Source: Marinosulfonomonas sp.
GTDB taxonomy: Bacteria; Pseudomonadota; Alphaproteobacteria; Rhodobacterales; Rhodobacteraceae
NCBI GenBank assembly: GCA_022712735.1
Contig: JAFLKA010000422.1
Span: 1-5,646, forward strand
Length of the DNA: 5,646 nt
Reading direction: 5' to 3'
Shown: piece after piece, positions 1 through 5,646 of the stretch
Layout of the letters: the number at the start of each line of letters is the position of its first letter
Numbering within the stretch: the first letter of the stretch is position 1
Translations under genes and position numbers: made by a program
Notes under the pieces: generated by a model
What the model saw: only the letters and a program-made list of their open reading frames with translations
The model's database searches: none
What the model was told of the DNA's origin: nothing

Positions 1-1
1 G

Positions 2-58
2 CTGAGTATGATTTCAGGGATGATTGACGAGTTGGAGGCTATGGAGGATGAGGCCTGA
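2..58 (+). CDS. C-terminal end of an unidentified protein (5' end outside window)
   Basis: The frame starting at base 2 is open from the window edge to a TGA at 56-58 and encodes 18 residues ending in the acidic tail DELEAMEDEA. The other two plus-strand frames hit stops within the first 30 bases. One minus-strand frame is also open here, but I found no start codon for it in the spacer. A strong hairpin begins 14 bases after the stop, as expected at the end of a plus-strand gene. The fragment is too short to assign a family, and no function is proposed. It is called real because of the open frame, the codon pattern and the hairpin placed just after it. Confidence 0.5.
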   Translation: MSMISGMIDELEAMEDEA

Positions 59-71
59 TCCGCGCCAGCGG

Positions 72-94
72 CAAATGCTCCAGTGGAGCGTTTG
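72..94. terminator. Hairpin, probable bidirectional terminator between convergent genes
   Basis: Bases 72-81 (CAAATGCTCC) pair with 85-94 (GGAGCGTTTG) around a 3-base AGT loop. This gives a 10-bp stem with a single U-G wobble. The A-rich 5' foot and T-rich 3' foot make it resemble an intrinsic terminator in both directions, although the T tract is only three bases long. It lies 14 bases after the stop of the plus-strand gene and about 70 bases downstream of the stop of the minus-strand acetyltransferase, so it could serve both. The rest of 59-163 shows only a smaller GC-rich potential stem, GGGC-GGA-GCCC at 105-115, and no gene. Confidence 0.5.
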
Positions 95-163
95 AAGGCC
101 GAACGGGCGGAGCCCCGGCAAAAGGGTTTAGGGCATTGCCGCCGTTGGCTTTAGGCCCGTAGA

Positions 164-673
164 CTAACCAAGGCGGTAAGAATATACGTTATTCAGGTAG
201 CCCTCATCTTCGATCTGAAAATGGGTTTCCCCGACATGCTCAAAACCTTGCGCGAGATAAAAGGCGATTGCAGGAGCGTTTTGCGCATTGGTCGTAAGCC
301 AAACAGACTCTGCCTTTTTCTCGCGACAATATTGAAGTGCTGCATGCAGCAGTTGCGATCCAATACCTTTTCCATGATGGCGTGGCTGAATATAGAATGT
401 TGATATTTCCATTTCAGAGCAATTACTTACCGGAGATTTATGCCCTGATGATACACGTATAAAGCCATCAATACCGTCCTCATTTTCAGAGACAAGAATG
501 AACTGGGTAGGGTCAGCTAAAAGCGCTTGCGTCTTTAGTGTCGTGAATTCGTTCAGTGCATAATCTGCAAAAAATGCACTGACGCCCCGCTTAAGATAGG
601 TGCCAATCCATACCTCAATCGAAATTGCAGCGATGCTAGAGGCGTCTGATTTACGAGGAGCTCTAAGTGTCAT
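164..673 (-). CDS. GNAT-family N-acetyltransferase
   Basis: This 169-residue protein is a complete single-domain Gcn5-related N-acetyltransferase, expected to be cytoplasmic and to move the acetyl group of acetyl-CoA onto an unknown amine. The N-terminus (MTLRAPRKSDASSIAAI, then a W-x-x-TY segment at 22-26) fits the family's first strand and helices. Strand beta4 (EISTFYIQP, 89-97) runs into the acetyl-CoA pyrophosphate loop RHHGKGIG (98-105). The C-terminal motif B is N-A-x-AIAFYLAQGFEHVGE (132-149). The ATG at 673 is the only plausible start: an in-frame TGA lies nine codons upstream with no start codon between. No Shine-Dalgarno is visible. The gene follows the zinc-finger gene on the same strand after a 90-base gap. 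Hand counts of three of its 60-base rows give 43-45% GC, against 62% for one row of the dipeptidase gene, which hints at transfer. Substrate prediction (small molecule or protein N-terminus) is not possible from sequence alone. Confidence 0.9.
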   Translation of the reverse strand: MTLRAPRKSDASSIAAISIEVWIGTYLKRGVSAFFADYALNEFTTLKTQALLADPTQFILVSENEDGIDGFIRVSSGHKSPVSNCSEMEISTFYIQPRHHGKGIGSQLLHAALQYCREKKAESVWLTTNAQNAPAIAFYLAQGFEHVGETHFQIEDEGYLNNVYSYRLG

Positions 674-679
674 AGCCGA

Positions 680-688
680 AAAATACCA
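680..688 (-). promoter_or_regulatory. Possible extended -10 promoter of the acetyltransferase gene
   Basis: Read on the minus strand, 688-680 is TGG-TATTTT, which fits an extended -10 element (TGn followed by a 4-of-6 match to TATAAT). Only a poor -35 (TTCAAC) lies 17 bases upstream. The -10 ends 6 bases before the ATG, so transcription would start at or next to the start codon. That would agree with the lack of a ribosome binding site and suggests a leaderless mRNA. It is a weak match in an AT-rich stretch and could be chance. Confidence 0.25.
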
Positions 689-763
689 GTTTTCAGATCA
701 GAGTTGAATACTAAATCGGAACGTTAATTTGGGCTCAGCGCAGTCATTGAACGCCCCCCCCTC

Positions 764-1033
764 TCACCTCAACTGACTATCCTTGCTCCCCCGCCGGTTA
801 ATCCCTGGCCGTACCTTAAACCCGGCATCGCGGTCCTGCATACAGTCGATACACAGCTTCACCCCGGGGATGGCCACGCGGCGGGCCTCAGCGATCGGCT
901 CTTCGCATTCGGCGCAATGGGTCAGGCTGTTGCCCACCTGACCTTTGCGGGCTTTCATACGGGCCAGTTCGTCCGCTATGGACGCTTCGATCTGTTCTTC
1001 CACCGCGCCATCCCGTGCCCATCCACCGGCCAT
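764..1033 (-). CDS. YbiI-like DksA/TraR-family C4 zinc-finger protein
   Basis: This 89-residue cytoplasmic protein has a four-cysteine zinc finger, C40-x2-C43-x17-C61-x2-C64, with the family pattern CAECEEPI-x3-RR-x-AIPGVKLCIDC. From memory, the N-terminus (MAGGWARDGAVEEQI) and the C-terminus (INRRGSKDSQLR) closely resemble E. coli YbiI (about 88 residues), and the whole length fits that short subgroup. Residues 10-32 can form one helix, but the long coiled coil and the acidic tip motif of true DksA are missing, so activity on RNA polymerase is not assured. The ATG at 1033 has a good AGAGG ribosome binding site (1042-1046) 8 bases upstream. The gene is divergent from the dipeptidase gene and lies upstream of the acetyltransferase gene on the same strand. 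The exact role of this subgroup is, as far as I know, unclear. Confidence 0.9.
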   Translation of the reverse strand: MAGGWARDGAVEEQIEASIADELARMKARKGQVGNSLTHCAECEEPIAEARRVAIPGVKLCIDCMQDRDAGFKVRPGINRRGSKDSQLR

Positions 1034-1153
1034 TTGATTAACCTCTTTCTTTTCGTATCCTTCAAGCCTAGCCCTCGATTGCTCATAAAGAAAGGCTGGA
1101 AATCGCGCCCTACGCGCCGTAGTCTTTTAATGGAAAACCGTAGGGGACACATC
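1034..1153. promoter_or_regulatory. Divergent spacer with likely promoters for both flanking genes
   Basis: This 120-base gap separates the start codons of two divergent genes and must hold or abut their promoters. On the plus strand, TTGATT (1034-1039) and TATCCT (1056-1061) with a 16-base spacer each match the sigma-70 consensus at 4 of 6 positions, and form a weak candidate for the dipeptidase gene. No convincing pair was seen for the zinc-finger gene. A short perfect inverted repeat, CTACG-CGC-CGTAG (1110-1122), followed by TCTTTT, sits within the dipeptidase leader and could be an operator or a small hairpin. Confidence 0.3.
1142..1146 (+). promoter_or_regulatory. Ribosome binding site fixing the dipeptidase start
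   Basis: AGGGG lies 7 bases before the ATG at 1154. The in-frame ATG at 1130 has no such sequence before it. Still earlier in-frame starts would run the gene antisense through the zinc-finger gene and would put about 79 residues in front of the natural signal-anchor N-terminus. Confidence 0.6.
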
Positions 1154-2329
1154 ATGCGCACATTCGGAAAATGGCTGGGACGGTTGCTGATACTGGCGGC
1201 CATCGTGATGATCGGCGTTTTCATCTATATCCCCGGCTACACTGAAAAGGGCCGCAATGCGGTGGCGGCGCATGATCCCTACCCCGTTTCGGACGCAGCA
1301 CAGGCCTTGCATGACAGCCTGATCATTGGCGACTGGCACGCCGACAGCCTGTTGTGGAACCGCGATCTGAACAAGCGCGGCAGCTATGGGCAGGTCGATA
1401 TCCCGCGATTGCAAGAGGGCAATGTCGCCATTCAGGTGTTCACGGCGGTGACCAAAAGCCCCAAGGGGCTGAATTACGAGCACAACGATGCGGATGCGTT
1501 TGACAACATCAAGCTGGTGGCGTTCTTGCAGCTATGGCCGATGCGCACGTGGCTCAGCATTCATCAGCGCGCAGTTTATCAGTCCGAAAAGCTGCACGGG
1601 TTCGAGGCGGCGGCACCGGATGCGTTGAAGATCATCCGCACGCGGAGCGATCTGGAAGAGGTGCTAAAACGACGGGCGGCGGGCGAGAAGATTGTTGGCG
1701 GGTTGCTGGGGATCGAAGGGGCGCATCCACTGGAAGGCAAGATCGAGAATCTGGACCGGCTGGAGGCGCACGGCTACCGCCTGATCGCGCTGCAACATTT
1801 CTTTGATAACGAGTTGGGTGGCACATTGCACAGCCGGGCGAACAACGGGCTGACCAATTTTGGGCGTCAGGTGGTGGATGAAGTCGCCAAGCGCGGCATG
1901 ATTCTGGACATCGCCCATTCCAGCCAGCAGGTGGCGCGGGATGTGTTGGCGATGGTGGATATTCCGGTGATCGTTAGTCACACGGGCGTGCATAGCCATT
2001 GTAAAACCGTGCGCAATTATCCCGATGATCTGATGCGTGAAATCGCCGCCACAGGTGGGGTGATCGGCATGGGATATTGGGCCGAAGTCACCTGTGACGC
2101 CAGCCCCGACGGGGTGGCAAAGTCGATCAAGGCAGCGATTGCTGTGGTGGGCGAGGATGCGGTTTCCTTGGGGTCGGATTACGATGGATCGGTTGCGACC
2201 ACGTTTGACACGTCCGAACTGGCAGCAATCACCGATGCGCTGTTGCGAGCCGGTGTGTCCGAGGCGCAAATCCGCAAGGTGATGGGCGAGAATATGCTGC
2301 GGGTATTGCGGGCGCGGCTGCAAGATTAG
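1154..2329 (+). CDS. Membrane-anchored M19 (renal-type) dipeptidase
   Basis: This 391-residue zinc peptidase of family M19 should split dipeptides, with the catalytic domain in the periplasm. A basic N-terminus (MRTFGKWLGR) is followed by a hydrophobic span at about 11-27. There is no lipobox and no obvious cleavage site, so it is probably a signal anchor. The metal and substrate residues of the family are visible in order: HxD in DWHAD (H62, D64), bridging glutamate in LGIEGAH (E188), histidines in LDIAHSS (H255) and VIVSHTGVH (H276), arginine in VRNYPDDL (R287), and the aspartate in LGSDYDG (D342). The C-terminal GENMLRVLR is also typical. The start at 1154 gives the best ribosome binding site and N-terminus. 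The gene is a single transcription unit between a divergent and a convergent neighbour. Natural substrates are unknown; family members can act on L-L and L-D dipeptides, so nutrient or cell-wall peptide turnover are both possible. Confidence 0.93.
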   Translation: MRTFGKWLGRLLILAAIVMIGVFIYIPGYTEKGRNAVAAHDPYPVSDAAQALHDSLIIGDWHADSLLWNRDLNKRGSYGQVDIPRLQEGNVAIQVFTAVTKSPKGLNYEHNDADAFDNIKLVAFLQLWPMRTWLSIHQRAVYQSEKLHGFEAAAPDALKIIRTRSDLEEVLKRRAAGEKIVGGLLGIEGAHPLEGKIENLDRLEAHGYRLIALQHFFDNELGGTLHSRANNGLTNFGRQVVDEVAKRGMILDIAHSSQQVARDVLAMVDIPVIVSHTGVHSHCKTVRNYPDDLMREIAATGGVIGMGYWAEVTCDASPDGVAKSIKAAIAVVGEDAVSLGSDYDGSVATTFDTSELAAITDALLRAGVSEAQIRKVMGENMLRVLRARLQD

Positions 2330-2356
2330 CGGGCATAGAAAGAGATTCTATGCGCT
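2328..2356. terminator. Hairpin between the convergent dipeptidase and flavoprotein genes
   Basis: GCATAGAA (2333-2340) pairs perfectly with TTCTATGC (2346-2353) around the loop AGAGA. With a two-base bulge (2331-2332) the stem extends by AGC/GCT (2328-2330 with 2354-2356), reaching into the dipeptidase stop codon. There is no T tract on either strand, so it may work with Rho or protect mRNA 3' ends rather than act as a classic intrinsic terminator. The remaining spacer to 2395 is purine-rich and holds nothing else recognisable. Confidence 0.4.
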
Positions 2357-2395
2357 CCGCGCGAGAGGTATTTAAGGCAAGAAGAAGGAGGCGGG

Positions 2396-4840
2396 TCAGG
2401 ACTTGATCCGCTCCATTTTTGCATCATACAGCGGGGTCATATGCACGGTGCAAGGGATGCGTTTGGTGGCAACCTCGAGCTCGTAAGTTGCATCCATGAT
2501 ATAGGCGCATGTCACGCCATCCGGGTTGCGGACATACCCATAACCGATTGATTTATCGATAGTATAGCCAAATCCGCCCGAAGTTAGCCAGCCGACCCTC
2601 TCACCGTTACGGTAAATGGTTTCGCGGCCCAACAGCACCACGTCGGGATCGCAAGTGAAGCAGGCCATCATCTTATTCACGCCGTTGTCCTTTTGCGTCT
2701 GCGCTGCTTCGCGCCCGATAAATGGCGTATTTTTACGCAGCTTTACTGCCCAACCCAGACCCGATTCAAACGGGGTATGGTCGGAGCCAATATCCGATCC
2801 CCAAGCGCGGTAGCTTTTTTCAAGGCGCAGAGATTCAATCGCGCGGTAGCCAGCATTAATCAGCCCGTGGTCGGCACCCGCGTCCATCAGGGCGGTGTAA
2901 ACCGTGGTGGCGTACTCGACAGGCAGGTGCAATTCCCACCCCAGCTCGCCCACATAAGTCACCCGCATCGCCAGCACGGGGCAACCCGCTATGCCGATGG
3001 TTTTTGTGCTGCCAAAAGGGAAACCCGCGTTTGTGACATCGGCGCGGGTGACTGTTTCCAGGATATGGCGGGCCTTTGGCCCCATCAGGGACAGCACCGC
3101 GTTGGAGGAGGTGATGTCGAACAATTGGCAGTTCATCCCGTCAGGGATATTGCGCGAAATCCAGTCGAAATCATGGGTGGCATAGCCGGTGCCGGTGACG
3201 ATGTAGAATTCATCACGGGCCACGCGGGCGATGGTCAAATCGCATTCGATACCACCATGGGAGTTAAGCATCTGGGTGTAGGTCAACGCCCCCACCGGCT
3301 TGTCGATGTTATTGGCGCAAATCCAGTTCAAGGCGGCCAATGCATCCGGCCCCTTTAGCGCAAATTTGGCAAAGGATGTTTGATCGAAGATCACCGCCGC
3401 CTCTCGCGCCGCTTTGTGCTCGCGGCCCACGGCCGCAAACCAGTTCTGGCGCTCGAAACTGTAGACATCCTGCGGGACCTCGCCCAATGCCGCATCCGCA
3501 AACCAGTTTGGTCGCTCCCAGCCCAGTTTCTCGCCAAAACAGGCACCCTCCCCTTTTAGCACCTCATAGAGCGGCGATTTTCGGCATGGGCGACCCGAGG
3601 AATGTTCCTCATGCGGCCACGCCATTGTGTAGTGTTTGCCGTAAGCCTCATAGGTGCGGGTCCGCACCCAGTCGGTGTCAAAATGCGGGCGGCCAAAGCG
3701 GCGGATGTCAGCAGACCACAGATCAAACGGTGGTTCACCCTTGGCGACCCATTCGGCCAGCGCCATGCCTGCCCCGCCGCCAGCCGCGATGCCAAAGGCG
3801 TTGAAGCCCGCACCGACAAAGAAATTGCGCAACTCCGGCGCTTCGCCGATGATGAAATTGCCATCCGGCGTGAAGCTTTCAGGCCCGTTGGTCAGGGTTT
3901 TGATGCCTACGGTTTCCAGCGCAGGCACGCGGCCCAGCGCCAGTTCCATCAGCGGCTCGAAATGGTCAAAATTACTGTCGAGCAGCGTGTAGTGGAACCC
4001 CTTTGGAATACCATTCACCGCCCAAGGGATCGGGTTGGCCTCATAGCCGCCCATCACCAGCCCGCCGACTTCTTCCTTGTAATAGGTCAGCCGATCAGGG
4101 TCGCGCAGGGTGGGCAGGTTTTTCGGCATGTCTTTGATCGCCTCGGTCACCATATACTGGTGCTCCATGCTGACCAACGGCACGTTGACCCCGAAACGGG
4201 CAGCAAAATCGCGGCTCCATTGGCCCGCGCACAGCACCACTTGGCCACATTCAATCCGGCCCTGATCGGTGATCACCGCTTTGATTTTACCCGCCTCGAT
4301 CTCGATATCGGTAACCTTGCACTCCTCGAACAATTGCGCCCCTGACATGCGCGCGCCTTTGGCCAAGGCTTGGGTAATATCGGACGGGTTAGCCTGCCCA
4401 TCGGTGGGCATGAACGCCGCACCGACCAGATCATCAATGTTCATCAGCGGCCATAAATCTTGTGCCTCTTTTGGGGACAAAAGGTCCATCTGCAAGCCGA
4501 ATGACCGCGCGGTGGTGGCTTGGCGTTTCACTTCGGTCCAGCGTTCCTCATTGCAGGCCAGCCGCAAACCGCCGTTCATTTTCCAACCCGTACCAAGACC
4601 GGTTTCCGCCTCGATCGTGTTATATAGGTCGACGGAATAGCCCAGCAACTGGGTGATATTGGCGTTTGAGCGCAATTGCCCGACCAGACCCGCCGCATGG
4701 AACGTGGTGCCGGAGGTCAGTTTTTGACGCTCCAGCAGCACACATTCAACGCCCAGTTTCGCCAGATGGTAAGCGGTCGAGCAGCCAATGATGCCGCCGC
4801 CAATAATGACAACACGGGCAGATGTGGGAAGGGTTTTCAT
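2396..4840 (-). CDS. FAD-dependent dimethylglycine/sarcosine dehydrogenase-like protein with GcvT domain
   Basis: This 814-residue cytoplasmic protein has the full architecture of the DMGDH/SARDH family, which oxidatively removes an N-methyl group and passes the carbon to tetrahydrofolate. The N-terminal DAO-type FAD domain has VVIIGGGIIG (10-19) with E37 ending the second strand. SGTTFHAAGL carries H48, the family's covalent FAD histidine. EHQYMVTE (H227) and RLTYYKEE (Y253/Y254) match the active-site His/Tyr regions. DGNFIIGEAP and GFNAFGIAAGGGAG (327-358) close the FAD site. A linker domain follows (about 374-430). The GcvT half spans about 455-810, with GGIECDLTI (D534, at the T-protein catalytic aspartate site), AIESLRLEKSYRAWGSD (667-683) and FESGLGWAVKL (691-701). 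It starts 8 bases after the kinase stop, with GAGAG (4846-4850) as a weak ribosome binding site, so the two are probably translationally coupled. The substrate could be dimethylglycine, sarcosine or another N-methyl amino acid. Confidence 0.92.
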   Translation of the reverse strand: MKTLPTSARVVIIGGGIIGCSTAYHLAKLGVECVLLERQKLTSGTTFHAAGLVGQLRSNANITQLLGYSVDLYNTIEAETGLGTGWKMNGGLRLACNEERWTEVKRQATTARSFGLQMDLLSPKEAQDLWPLMNIDDLVGAAFMPTDGQANPSDITQALAKGARMSGAQLFEECKVTDIEIEAGKIKAVITDQGRIECGQVVLCAGQWSRDFAARFGVNVPLVSMEHQYMVTEAIKDMPKNLPTLRDPDRLTYYKEEVGGLVMGGYEANPIPWAVNGIPKGFHYTLLDSNFDHFEPLMELALGRVPALETVGIKTLTNGPESFTPDGNFIIGEAPELRNFFVGAGFNAFGIAAGGGAGMALAEWVAKGEPPFDLWSADIRRFGRPHFDTDWVRTRTYEAYGKHYTMAWPHEEHSSGRPCRKSPLYEVLKGEGACFGEKLGWERPNWFADAALGEVPQDVYSFERQNWFAAVGREHKAAREAAVIFDQTSFAKFALKGPDALAALNWICANNIDKPVGALTYTQMLNSHGGIECDLTIARVARDEFYIVTGTGYATHDFDWISRNIPDGMNCQLFDITSSNAVLSLMGPKARHILETVTRADVTNAGFPFGSTKTIGIAGCPVLAMRVTYVGELGWELHLPVEYATTVYTALMDAGADHGLINAGYRAIESLRLEKSYRAWGSDIGSDHTPFESGLGWAVKLRKNTPFIGREAAQTQKDNGVNKMMACFTCDPDVVLLGRETIYRNGERVGWLTSGGFGYTIDKSIGYGYVRNPDGVTCAYIMDATYELEVATKRIPCTVHMTPLYDAKMERIKS

Positions 4841-4848
4841 AGCGTCTC

Positions 4849-5646
4849 TCAGCTTTGCTTGTAAGTGTCATAGGATCGCTGAAAACGGCCAAGGTTTTCT
4901 GCGGTGTAGGCGGCATAATCAATGTCGAGGGTCGAGGTGATTTCGGACACCATGCTCCACATGCATTCGCGCAGCAGCGAGGCGCATTTCATCCCGTGGT
5001 AGCGGTGCAGAAGGTCGGCAGCGATGGGGCCGTCGAAGTACAGCTCCAGCATGTGGGTTTCTTGGGCTTCGTTTAGCGAATTGTTTGACGCCAGCCCGCC
5101 CAGATCAAACAGAGGCGAGTTGAAACCGGCATAGTCCCAATCAATCAGCCACAGGCGTTTGCCGTCATCCAGAAAATTTGCCGCCATCAGATCATTGTGG
5201 CCGAACACGATGTCAAACGGGCCAGCGGCGGCCTCCAGCTTGTCGCAAATCTGCAAATATTCCGGCAGTTTGGCGCTATAGATGCTGCCCTTTTCGTCCA
5301 TGGTTGCGGCGTAGTCACGGATCACATGGAACACCCAGAAAATCAGAGCAGGGCCACGGAAATGTTTGGGTATTTCGGTATGGCAGCGGCGCACCAGCGG
5401 GATGATGCGTTCCATCATTTCAGGCACACCGATATCAGGCTCGTCCAGCGTTTTGCTGGCGATATAATCAACCACGGTCAAGCCGTCCTCATTATGGACC
5501 ACCGCAGGCGAAAGCCCCGCCGCGTGCGCTGCGCGACTGGCGGCAAGTTCGTTAAACCGCAGCAACTGGTGTTCCGGCAAATCCTCGCCAAAGCGGGCGA
5601 CATAGGTGCCGCTATCGTCGGTTACGGTGAAATTCAGATTGGTGCG
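4849..5646 (-). CDS. Choline/ethanolamine kinase-like phosphotransferase (5' end outside window)
   Basis: The visible 265 residues form most of an APH/choline-kinase-fold enzyme that transfers the ATP gamma-phosphate to a small hydroxylated substrate in the cytoplasm. The frame stays open to the right edge, and the extra residues there fit the family's N-lobe (TNLNFTV, then YVARFGED). The TTG at 5580 is therefore not the real start. In the visible numbering, the Brenner motif GHNDLMAANFL has catalytic D152 and N157. LIDWDYAGFNSPLFDLG has the metal-binding D169 and the N176/D181 pattern typical of choline-kinase/LicA-type enzymes rather than aminoglycoside kinases. RRCHTEIP (87-93) is the usual helix after the N-lobe. 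It is the upstream partner of the flavoprotein gene, with an 8-base gap. Choline, ethanolamine or a related amino-alcohol is the likely substrate type, but family specificity is loose. A role in drug resistance seems unlikely given the neighbour. Confidence 0.88.
   Translation of the reverse strand, partial: RTNLNFTVTDDSGTYVARFGEDLPEHQLLRFNELAASRAAHAAGLSPAVVHNEDGLTVVDYIASKTLDEPDIGVPEMMERIIPLVRRCHTEIPKHFRGPALIFWVFHVIRDYAATMDEKGSIYSAKLPEYLQICDKLEAAAGPFDIVFGHNDLMAANFLDDGKRLWLIDWDYAGFNSPLFDLGGLASNNSLNEAQETHMLELYFDGPIAADLLHRYHGMKCASLLRECMWSMVSEITSTLDIDYAAYTAENLGRFQRSYDTYKQS

Noticed and set aside
917..1153. Upstream extension of the dipeptidase frame to an ATG at 917
   Set aside because: It runs antisense through the well-supported zinc-finger gene, adds about 79 residues before a normal signal anchor, and has no ribosome binding site as good as that at 1142-1146.
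1664..2323. Minus-strand open frame of 219 codons opposite the dipeptidase gene
   Set aside because: The sense strand has all M19 metal ligands in order; the antisense translation is His/Gln-rich with no recognisable motif.
2385..2391. Perfect AAGGAGG on the plus strand
   Set aside because: No ATG or GTG start of a credible plus-strand gene follows at the right distance; it lies in a purine-rich convergent spacer and is probably chance.
2693..4345. Long plus-strand open frames (221 and 247 codons) opposite the flavoprotein gene
   Set aside because: They are antisense shadows of a conserved GC-rich gene; their translations are low-complexity-like and show no domain I recognise.
1..5646. Mobile element, CRISPR array, tRNA/rRNA or defence system
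   Set aside because: I found no transposase or integrase motifs, no regularly spaced direct repeats and no RNA-gene structure; apart from the short unidentified fragment at the left edge, every coding region is explained by a known enzyme or zinc-finger family.

Overview
The window looks like ordinary chromosomal DNA from an alphaproteobacterium, most likely a marine Rhodobacterales (Roseobacter-group) bacterium. This rests on the moderately GC-rich coding sequence, the type of single-chain dimethylglycine/sarcosine-dehydrogenase-like flavoprotein, and my general impression of these gene families. It is an inference, because no rRNA or other phylogenetic marker is present. I saw no mobile element, CRISPR array, tRNA or rRNA.

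Layout from left to right. Bases 2-58 hold the last 18 codons of an unidentified plus-strand gene. A short convergent spacer (59-163) carries a strong hairpin at 72-94 that probably terminates transcription. On the minus strand follow a GNAT acetyltransferase (164-673), which is visibly AT-richer than everything else here, and upstream of it a small YbiI-like DksA/TraR zinc-finger protein (764-1033). A 120-bp divergent spacer (1034-1153) separates that gene from a plus-strand, membrane-anchored M19 dipeptidase (1154-2329). A 66-bp convergent spacer with a hairpin overlapping the dipeptidase stop codon (2328-2356) leads into a minus-strand operon that fills the rest of the window. That operon contains a choline-kinase-like phosphotransferase (4849 to beyond 5646, 5' end missing) and, 8 bases after its stop codon, an 814-residue flavoprotein fusing a DMGDH/SARDH-type oxidase half to a GcvT-type folate-binding half (2396-4840).

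The clearest functional unit is this last operon. The flavoprotein keeps the features needed for oxidative N-demethylation with one-carbon transfer to tetrahydrofolate: dinucleotide-binding loop, covalent-FAD histidine, active-site His/Tyr and T-protein motifs. The kinase keeps the choline/ethanolamine-kinase catalytic core. Together they suggest use of a methylated amine or amino-alcohol, but the actual substrate cannot be read from this sequence. The dipeptidase, zinc-finger protein and acetyltransferase show no evident link to that pathway. I found no convincing new system. The most useful second looks are the kinase/demethylase pairing and the AT-rich acetyltransferase with its possible leaderless promoter.
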